A program made the translations under genes and the position numbers. Shown piece after piece: positions 22,190 to 28,503 of a stretch of 54,009 nt of DNA; position 1 is the stretch's first letter, and each line of letters opens with the position of its first letter. Origin of the DNA: a virus. The stretch spans positions 1 through 54,009 of the IMG/VR virus record IMGVR_UViG_3300047470_000294, one strand, 5' to 3'. The notes below the pieces were generated by a model that made no database searches, was not told the origin of the DNA, and saw only the letters and a program-made list of their open reading frames with translations.

Positions 22190-22873
22190 ATGGCCCGCTT
22201 GCAGATCCTCCAACTCCCCGCAGGCGCCGGAGATGACCGGCCGTCGTTTGTGCTCGTCGTCGATGAGACCGTTCCGCAGCGCGTTGTCCTCGGCCCGGAC
22301 GTGCCGTACCGCGACTACTGGCAGGACATCGCCCAGCAGATCGGGGCGCGAGCCGTCATCGTCACACCTGAGACGGTCGAGATCCCCGCCAACGACACCA
22401 CTGCCCCAACGGATGAGGCTTTCAAGGGCGAAGTCCAGGAGTGGGCTGCAGGGACGAACAAGACGCTCGCCCACATCATCGACGCGGTCAGCGGTAAGAA
22501 GTGGCGCCCAGCGAACGACGGCCAACGCCTCGCCGATGAGCGCACCGACATCGCCCGAAGCATGGACCGACTCGCCAACAGGAAGAACGAACTCCTCGAA
22601 GCCCTCGGCATGGACCACACCCGCGACTGGGACGACATCCGCAACGCAGCCGCCGGGCTCCGCAAGCAGCGGGACGCCCAAGGCGCAGCCATCGAGCATG
22701 TCCGCCAACTGCACAAGCCTGTGATCCACCGGAATCAAGAGATCTGCTGGGAGTGCTCGGCCTACGACTTCCTCGGACAGAGCACCGATAAGCCGCCTGT
22801 CGCCTACAACCAATGCGGCACACGCCGAGTGCTCACCGCGGATAGTGCGGACGAGCCGACGGTGAAGCCGTGA
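22190..22873 (+). CDS. Hypothetical protein with C-terminal Cys motif
   Basis: 227 residues. The N-terminal part (MARLQILQLPAGAGDDRPSF) is alpha/beta, the middle is a long helix with coiled-coil character (about 105-175) and the C-terminus has HRNQEICWECSAYDF and a later Cys, a likely zinc site. This layout recurs in Streptomyces phages. No function known. Confidence 0.6.
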   Translation: MARLQILQLPAGAGDDRPSFVLVVDETVPQRVVLGPDVPYRDYWQDIAQQIGARAVIVTPETVEIPANDTTAPTDEAFKGEVQEWAAGTNKTLAHIIDAVSGKKWRPANDGQRLADERTDIARSMDRLANRKNELLEALGMDHTRDWDDIRNAAAGLRKQRDAQGAAIEHVRQLHKPVIHRNQEICWECSAYDFLGQSTDKPPVAYNQCGTRRVLTADSADEPTVKP

Positions 22874-23148
22874 GGATCCGCCGTCGCAAGCCCGAGCCGC
22901 AGCCCGCACCACCACCGCGTCCGAACTACACGGCGATCGCCGTGATGGAACACGACGAACTCGGCATCCAACCCGAACCCGGCACGGTGGCAGCCATGGT
23001 CATCGGGTTGCGCAAGGCGGTCGCGAACTGCACGGCACACCAGCCCGTCGACACCACGCCGTTCGCGCAGGCTGGGCGCAGCGGCCTGTGCACGCGCTGC
23101 GGCTGCGACATGGTGCAGGACGGCGACGGCCAGTGGGTCAAGACGTGA
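22870..23148 (+). CDS. Small Cys-containing hypothetical protein
   Basis: 92 residues; basic Pro-rich N-terminus, and CTRCGCDM near the C-terminus that may bind zinc. GTG overlaps the preceding stop. No family recognised. Confidence 0.55.
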   Translation: MRIRRRKPEPQPAPPPRPNYTAIAVMEHDELGIQPEPGTVAAMVIGLRKAVANCTAHQPVDTTPFAQAGRSGLCTRCGCDMVQDGDGQWVKT

Positions 23149-23171
23149 GCGGACCAGGGCAGGAGAGCGTG

Positions 23172-23423
23172 ATGGCCGACACGAACGCGATCACCTACTT
23201 CCTCGACGGCGAACACCTCCTTGCCGCGCCACGACCGCCGAGCATCACCATCACGGGCACGGACAACGCTCCGCTCGTCACCATCCACCCCGACGGCACA
23301 CTCGACTACGGGCCCGACTACACGCCCGATGCGGCAGCCCACGCATTCTGGGAAGCCATGCGGCGCTACGTGGTGATCCCGTGCGAACAGTGCGGCCATC
23401 TGCCGGGACACGTGCTCACGTGA
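23172..23423 (+). CDS. Small hypothetical protein
   Basis: 83 residues, MADTNAITYFLDGEHLLAAP at the start, with CEQCGH near the end. ATG at 23172 is chosen for its AGGAGAG site; GTG at 23145 would be the overlapping alternative. The segment TIHPDGTLDYGPDYTPDAAA resembles a motif seen in several phage small proteins. Confidence 0.55.
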   Translation: MADTNAITYFLDGEHLLAAPRPPSITITGTDNAPLVTIHPDGTLDYGPDYTPDAAAHAFWEAMRRYVVIPCEQCGHLPGHVLT

Positions 23424-23656
23424 AGAAGCACAAGGCGCCCAACCGGCAGCCACGCGGACCACGCGCCACACTGCCCAAGCCGGTAGACGTCCGGCCACTC
23501 CCGCCATGCGGACCCAACCCGTACCCCGAAGTCAGCAGCGACCCGTGGTGGGCGCACGACCACAACATGTGCGGCTGCTGGCATCAGTACGACGAATGCC
23601 CGTGCAGCCTCGTCGCGCACGAAGCGGCGCACCTCGCGGCCGGATGCCCCTGCTGA
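23420..23656 (+). CDS. Small Cys/His-rich hypothetical protein
   Basis: 78 residues; basic Pro-rich start, then a HNMCGCWHQYDECPC segment and HEAAHLAAGCPC at the end. The HEAAH string resembles a zinc protease motif, but the protein is too small for a protease domain; metal binding by the Cys cluster is more likely. GTG overlaps the previous stop. Confidence 0.5.
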   Translation: MKKHKAPNRQPRGPRATLPKPVDVRPLPPCGPNPYPEVSSDPWWAHDHNMCGCWHQYDECPCSLVAHEAAHLAAGCPC

Positions 23657-23672
23657 TTCCGAGGCGGTGGCC

Positions 23673-23849
23673 ATGACCTACCGTCCGCGCTCCACCTGCC
23701 GCACGGCCGCCGAGTATTGGATCCGGTACGCCCTAACGGAACCTCGCGACTTCGCCTACAGCGCCCCGCGACGCATCGCCTGCCGCATCCTCGGGCGCCA
23801 CAATGCGACGTGCATCGGGCGTCCAGCCCCACACCCACGGAGCTGGTGA
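23673..23849 (+). CDS. Small basic hypothetical protein
   Basis: 58 residues, Arg-rich, MTYRPRSTCRTAAEYWIRYA at the start. ATG follows GAGGCGG at good spacing. No family recognised. Confidence 0.5.
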   Translation: MTYRPRSTCRTAAEYWIRYALTEPRDFAYSAPRRIACRILGRHNATCIGRPAPHPRSW

Positions 23850-23851
23850 CC

Positions 23852-24241
23852 GTGCCCAGACGCACCGCTTGGCGAGTGTGCTCGGTAGACGGGTGCCCGG
23901 ACTTCTCCGACCGCGGCGGCAAGTGCGCTGATCACCGACGCGAAGCAGACCAGCGACGCGGCACCGCACGGCAACGCGGCTACACCGGCGAACACGAGAC
24001 CAGGTTCCGGCCCGCAGTCCTAGCCCGCGACCCCATCTGCGTCTGCCCCGGCTGCAACCAGTGCACCATCCCTGGCGAATGCTGCGACCGCGCCAGCGTC
24101 CACGCAGACCACTGGCCCATCGACCGACGCGACCTCGTCGCACAAGGCCTCGACGCCAACGACCCCAAGCACGGCCGCGGCCTCTGCCCCCACTGCCACG
24201 GCAGCGCCACCGCCCAACATCAGGGCCCGTGGTTCACCTAG
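23852..24241 (+). CDS. HNH endonuclease, packaging-type
   Basis: 129 residues. An N-terminal zinc-binding Cys cluster (CSVDGCPDF, C29, H32) precedes RGYTGEHETRFRPAVLARDP and the HNH core: CVCPGC, VHADHWPIDRR, then GLCPHCHGSATAQH. Small HNH proteins of this type near the terminase genes assist DNA cleavage during packaging in cos-type phages. GTG at 23852 is chosen for its spacing from GGAG (23839). Confidence 0.8.
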   Translation: MPRRTAWRVCSVDGCPDFSDRGGKCADHRREADQRRGTARQRGYTGEHETRFRPAVLARDPICVCPGCNQCTIPGECCDRASVHADHWPIDRRDLVAQGLDANDPKHGRGLCPHCHGSATAQHQGPWFT

Positions 24242-24245
24242 CACC

Positions 24246-24299
24246 CTGCGGCCAGCTACCGCAGACAGGACGCCCCGAGTCGCCCGGCCCGGGGCGTCC
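24246..24299 (+). promoter_or_regulatory. Double-hairpin intercistronic element, copy 4
   Basis: Hairpin one: CTGCGG (24246-24251) with CCGCAG (24259-24264), the same loop CCAGCTA as copy 3. Hairpin two: GGACGCCCCG (24268-24277) with CGGGGCGTCC (24290-24299). GGGAGACGGC and ATG (24318) follow. Confidence 0.7.
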
Positions 24300-24317
24300 G
24301 CCATTCCGGGAGACGGC

Positions 24318-24842
24318 ATGACCAGCACAACGCGTGCGCGCATCACTACCTGTACCGAGCCCGGATGCGGTCGGCCTCATCGAGCCCGAGGCCTGTGCTC
24401 CACCTGCTACAACCGCACGCACCAACCAGACCGGCACGCCGCCGTGCCCACCACGTGCACCGCATGCGGCGCCTCGATACGGCGACCACACAAGGCCGAT
24501 CGCCGGCCCACCTGCTCCATAGCCTGCCGCCGCACCGTGCAGTTCGGACCAGCAGCCGCACGGACAGGCAGCTACGACTGGAGCGCCGACGCGGCGAAGC
24601 GGGCAGAGCTTGCCGGCGCCACGGTCATCGACCGGTTCGACCGTCTCCAGGTCTTCGAGCGCGACGGCTGGGTCTGCTACCGGTGCGAGCTGCCGACCGA
24701 CCCGGACGCCTCCCCGTTCGACGTGATGAGCCCGACCGTCGACCATGTCGTGCCGCTGTCGAAGGGCGGCGAGCACACCCCGGCCAACGTCCGCTGCTGC
24801 TGCCTGGGCTGCAACAGCTCCAAGCAGGACCACGCAGCGTGA
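24318..24842 (+). CDS. HNH endonuclease with N-terminal zinc fingers
   Basis: 174 residues. The N-terminal half has two Cys clusters (CTEPGCGRPHRARGLCSTCY and CTACGASIRRP...C). The C-terminal half is a classic HNH: VFERDGWVCYRC, then VDHVVPLSKGGEHTPANVR and CLGCNSSKQ. It could be a free-standing homing nuclease, since such genes are often placed by the terminase, or a second packaging nuclease. It differs clearly from the HNH gene upstream. Confidence 0.8.
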   Translation: MTSTTRARITTCTEPGCGRPHRARGLCSTCYNRTHQPDRHAAVPTTCTACGASIRRPHKADRRPTCSIACRRTVQFGPAAARTGSYDWSADAAKRAELAGATVIDRFDRLQVFERDGWVCYRCELPTDPDASPFDVMSPTVDHVVPLSKGGEHTPANVRCCCLGCNSSKQDHAA

Positions 24843-24990
24843 CGATGAGCGGTCGATGGGGTGGGCATGGACCCTCCCCCCGGGGTCGAAATCCGGACCT
24901 ACGGGGAGGGACATCGAGATCTGTACGGGTCGCCAAACCGAAACGATCTTCACCGCGATCACCGATCGTAGCTCTCTGTGACATGCGCCA

Positions 24991-25028
24991 TGCCGCAACG
25001 GCAGGTGTGAATGTGTGCCGCAACGGCA
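24991..25028 (+). repeat. Two identical small palindromes upstream of terminase
   Basis: TGCCGCAACGGCA occurs at 24991-25003 and 25016-25028, a 25-bp period. Each copy is a hairpin with a 5-bp stem. They lie in the 202-bp gap (24843-25044) between the HNH and small terminase genes, a common place for cos and terminase-binding sites. The rest of that gap has one more possible stem near 24871-24910 and no gene. Confidence 0.6.
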
Positions 25029-25044
25029 CTGAGGAGTGATCGAT

Positions 25045-25500
25045 ATGCCCGCCAATGGACCACTGCCGAGGGACCCCGGTCAACGGCGCCGGCGCAACGC
25101 CGACTTCGTGGCACCGACAACCCTTCCGGCCGACGGACCTGACGGACCAACACCTGAACTGCCGGGTGGCCACGACTACGACAGCCGCACGCTCGCCTGG
25201 TACGAGACGTGGCGGTCGAGCCCGCAGGCTGCAACGTTCCTGATGACGGACTGGCAGCGGTTGCACATGCTGGCCGAGCTGGTTCAGCAGTACTGGGAGG
25301 AACCCAGGAAGGATCTGCTCTCGGAGATCCGGCTGAACGAGGCATCCCTCGGAGGTACCGCCGCGGACCGCATCCGGCTGCGTTGGACGGTTTCCGAGCC
25401 GGAGGCCGAGCCCGCGATCCGCCGCGCCAGTGGCGCCCGCGGCGGGGCTTCTCGTCGTGACCGGGTTCTGAAGGTCGTCGATGGCCAGGCGGATAGCTGA
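25045..25500 (+). CDS. terS: Terminase small subunit
   Basis: 151 residues. A Pro-rich N-terminus and GRTLAWYETWRSSP-like helical segment (here SRTLAWYETWRSSPQAATFL), followed by WQRLHMLAELVQQYW and a C-terminal helix with ADRIRLRW, match small terminase subunits of actinophages. It recognises phage DNA and hands it to the large subunit. ATG at 25045 has GAGGAG upstream. It overlaps the large subunit gene by 20 bp. Confidence 0.75.
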   Translation: MPANGPLPRDPGQRRRRNADFVAPTTLPADGPDGPTPELPGGHDYDSRTLAWYETWRSSPQAATFLMTDWQRLHMLAELVQQYWEEPRKDLLSEIRLNEASLGGTAADRIRLRWTVSEPEAEPAIRRASGARGGASRRDRVLKVVDGQADS

Positions 25501-27100
25501 CCCGGACCGCTTCACCTCGCTCGGCTTCGAGGCGATCGACTGGATCGAGCACTACCTCTGCCACGGGCCTGGCGATGTGCAGGGCGAGCCGTTGCTCATC
25601 GACGACGAGATGGCCGCCTTCATCGCCAAGGCCTACCAGCTCGACCCGGTGACGGGCCGGCGCAAGGTCAACCGTGCGTTCCTGTCCCGACCGAAGGGCC
25701 GGGCGAAGAGCGAACTCGCCGGCGCGCTGGTGTGTTTTGAGGCTCTGGGCCCATGCCGTTTCGACGGCTGGGATGCCGAGAGTGACCCGGTGGGTCGCGC
25801 GCAGGTGTACCCGTTCATCCGCTGCCTCGCGACGGAAGAGAACCAGGCGGGCAACACCTACGACAACGTCACGGCGATGCTGGAGCACCTCGTCGAGAAC
25901 TTCGGCGACGAGTTCCCGGGCATCGACTTGGGTCGTTCGGCGCAGACGTCGAGCCGCATCTTCATCGAGGGCGGCGGCGAGATCGTGCCGTCGACGTCGT
26001 CGGGCGCGGCCAAGGACGGCGGTAAGGAGACGTTCGCCGTCTTCGACGAGATCCACCTCTACGTCCATCCCGAGTTGCGGGCGATGCACAAGACGGTGCG
26101 CCGCAACCTGGTGAAGCGGCGCAGGGCCGAGCCGTGGTCGCTGGAGACGTCGACGATGTATGCGGTCGGCGAGAACTCGGTAGCTGAGGCCACGCACGAG
26201 TACCACAAGGCGGTCGTCTCGGGCCGGGTGCGCGACGGCGGCCTGCTCTTCGACCACCGCGAGGCCCCGCACGTCGAGGATCTACACGACGACGACCAGC
26301 TCATGCCGGCGCTGGAGTTCGTGTACGGCGACGCGGCGAAGTGGATGGATCTGGAGCGGATCGCCAGCGACATGCGCGAGCCGGACACTGATCCGGCTGA
26401 CGCTCGCAGGTACTTCCTCAACCAGCCCGGCACTGCGTCGGCGAAGGCCTTCGACCCGGGCCGCTGGCGGGAGTTGGCGGACTCGCACTTCATTGTTCCG
26501 GCGAAGGAAGCGATCTCGATCGGCTTCGACGGTTCGAAGTGGAGCGACTCGACGGGCTTTGTGGCAACCCACCTGGATACGGGCCACCAATGGGTGCTCG
26601 GCGTCTGGGAGTCGCCGGCGAACAAGCAGGAAGCCGAGTCGTGGGAAGTCCCCGAAGTCGAAGTGAACGCAGTCCTCGACGACGCGATGAACACGTGGCG
26701 GGTCGTGCGTCTCTATGCGGACCCGGCGTACTACGAGGAGACGATCGCCGGCTGGGCCGGCAAGTACGGCCCGAAGGTGGTCACCGAGTGGTGGACGCAC
26801 CGGCGCCGGCAGATGGCGTTCGCTCTGCGCGCGTACAAGACGGCCATGACGGGTGGCGAGCTGTCACACGACGGCAGCGACGCCTTCGCCCGGCACATCG
26901 CCCAGGCGGTGAAGCGGAACGCGGGCGTGAAGGACGACGAGGGCAAGCCGATGTGGGTGATCCAGAAGGACCGCCATGACTCGCCCCGAAAGATCGACCT
27001 CGCCATGGCGGGCTGCCTGTCCTGGGAGGCCAGGCGGGACGCAATCAAGGCGGGCGGCAACGAGCCGCCGCGCTCCCGGAAAACAACTGTGATGCGCTGA
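25481..27100 (+). CDS. terL: Terminase large subunit
   Basis: 539 residues. ATPase part: Walker A-like SRPKGRAKS at 69-77, Walker B FAVFDE at 185-190. Nuclease part: acidic residue in SIGFDGSKW near 348, YADPAY near 415, and KIDLAMAG near 504. Length and layout are typical of TerL of long-tailed phages. It forms the packaging motor on the portal vertex. Confidence 0.9.
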   Translation: MARRIADPDRFTSLGFEAIDWIEHYLCHGPGDVQGEPLLIDDEMAAFIAKAYQLDPVTGRRKVNRAFLSRPKGRAKSELAGALVCFEALGPCRFDGWDAESDPVGRAQVYPFIRCLATEENQAGNTYDNVTAMLEHLVENFGDEFPGIDLGRSAQTSSRIFIEGGGEIVPSTSSGAAKDGGKETFAVFDEIHLYVHPELRAMHKTVRRNLVKRRRAEPWSLETSTMYAVGENSVAEATHEYHKAVVSGRVRDGGLLFDHREAPHVEDLHDDDQLMPALEFVYGDAAKWMDLERIASDMREPDTDPADARRYFLNQPGTASAKAFDPGRWRELADSHFIVPAKEAISIGFDGSKWSDSTGFVATHLDTGHQWVLGVWESPANKQEAESWEVPEVEVNAVLDDAMNTWRVVRLYADPAYYEETIAGWAGKYGPKVVTEWWTHRRRQMAFALRAYKTAMTGGELSHDGSDAFARHIAQAVKRNAGVKDDEGKPMWVIQKDRHDSPRKIDLAMAGCLSWEARRDAIKAGGNEPPRSRKTTVMR

Positions 27101-27115
27101 CGATGGGGGTGACCC

Positions 27116-28501
27116 ATGGCCCTCGATCTCAACCCGGATGCCTGGCTGAAGCGGCTGATCCACTGCCATGACGGTGACCTGCCGCAGTTGAGGCTGATGG
27201 ACAGCTACTACGAGGGCACGCAGCCGCTCTCGTATCTGGCGCCGGAGATTCAGTCGGAACTCTCGGACCGGATGCGCCAACTGGTCATCAACTGGCCGCA
27301 GTTGGTGGTGGATGCGCTCGATGAGCGTCTGGACGTGGAGGGCTTCCGGTATGCGGACTCCGAGACGACTGCGGCGGATCTGTGGGACGTGTGGCAGGCC
27401 TCCGACATGGACGAGGGTTCACAGCAGGCCCACGTGGATGCGCTGGCCCTGAAACGCTCCTATGTGATCATCGGCGCGAATGAGGACGACGAGGCGAACC
27501 CGATCGTGACCGCGGAGTCGGCGCTGGAGGTGTTCGCGGAGAGGGATCCGCGGACTCGTCAGGTGGTGGCGGCGGTGAAGCGCTGGGATGAGCCGTCGGC
27601 GGCCGGGTCTGCTCCGGTGAAGTGGGCGACGCTATATCTGCCGAATGCGCGGATGACGTTCGAGCAGCAGAAGGGCGCCTGGGTCGAGGTCGACCGGGAT
27701 GAGCACAACCTCGGCGAGGTGCTGGTTGTTCCGCTGGCGAACCGGCCGCGACTGCGGCACTTGGACGGCACGTCCGAGCTCCGCTCAGTCATTCCGATCT
27801 CGGACGCGGCCTGCAAGATCGCTTCGGACATGATGGTCAGCGCGGAGTATCACGCGATGCCGCGCCGGTGGGCGACGGGCATGTCCCGTGACGACTTCGC
27901 CGACGAGAACGGGCAGCCGTTGGGTGCGATGTCGGCGCTGGCAGGCCGCATGTGGACGAATGAGAGCAACGAGGTGAAGTTCGGGCAGTTCCAGGAGGCT
28001 CAGCTCTCGAACTTCCACGAGACGATCAATGTCTTGGCGAGGTTGGTGGCCGCCCTGACTGGCCTGCCGCCCGCCTTCTTGGGCCTGGCGACGGATCAGC
28101 CTCCGTCTGCGGATGCGATCCGTGCGTCGGAGGCCCGGCTGGTGAAGCGTGCGGAGCGCCGTCAGCGGGCGTTCGGTGAGGCCTGGGAGCGGGTGATGAG
28201 ACTCGTTCTCCTGGTGCGGGATGGCGAGTTGGATCCGCGGACCCGCAAGCTCGAAACGGTGTGGCGGGATCCGTCGACGCCAACGTTCGCGCAGAAGGCG
28301 GATGCGGTCGTCAAGCTGCACGCCTCCGGCATTCTGCCGACGGAGCAGGCGTGGGAGGACTTGGGCTACAGCGCGGTGCAGCGGGCCCGGATGCGGGGCA
28401 TGCAGGACGATGCCCTGACCCGGATGACAGCGATGGATCTGCACCAGTTGTCGACGGCCCACGAGCCGGTGCCCGTTGAGGCGCCTCCTGTCGGCGGCTG
28501 A
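27116..28501 (+). CDS. Portal protein (SPP1 gp6-like)
   Basis: 461 residues. Features of the SPP1/gp6-type portal family: YYEGTQPLSYLAPE near the N-terminus, the QLVINWPQLVVDALDERLDVEGF block and the ALTGLPPAFLGLATDQPPSADAIR crown-side segment read here in parts. It forms the ring through which DNA enters and to which the tail attaches. It starts 16 bp after terL with GGGGGTGACC upstream. Confidence 0.9.
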   Translation: MALDLNPDAWLKRLIHCHDGDLPQLRLMDSYYEGTQPLSYLAPEIQSELSDRMRQLVINWPQLVVDALDERLDVEGFRYADSETTAADLWDVWQASDMDEGSQQAHVDALALKRSYVIIGANEDDEANPIVTAESALEVFAERDPRTRQVVAAVKRWDEPSAAGSAPVKWATLYLPNARMTFEQQKGAWVEVDRDEHNLGEVLVVPLANRPRLRHLDGTSELRSVIPISDAACKIASDMMVSAEYHAMPRRWATGMSRDDFADENGQPLGAMSALAGRMWTNESNEVKFGQFQEAQLSNFHETINVLARLVAALTGLPPAFLGLATDQPPSADAIRASEARLVKRAERRQRAFGEAWERVMRLVLLVRDGELDPRTRKLETVWRDPSTPTFAQKADAVVKLHASGILPTEQAWEDLGYSAVQRARMRGMQDDALTRMTAMDLHQLSTAHEPVPVEAPPVGG

Positions 28502-28503
28502 TC

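Noticed and set aside
24959-26272. 437-codon minus-strand frame opposite terminase genes
   Set aside because: Shadow of terS/terL; no motif, and it crosses the upstream non-coding gap.
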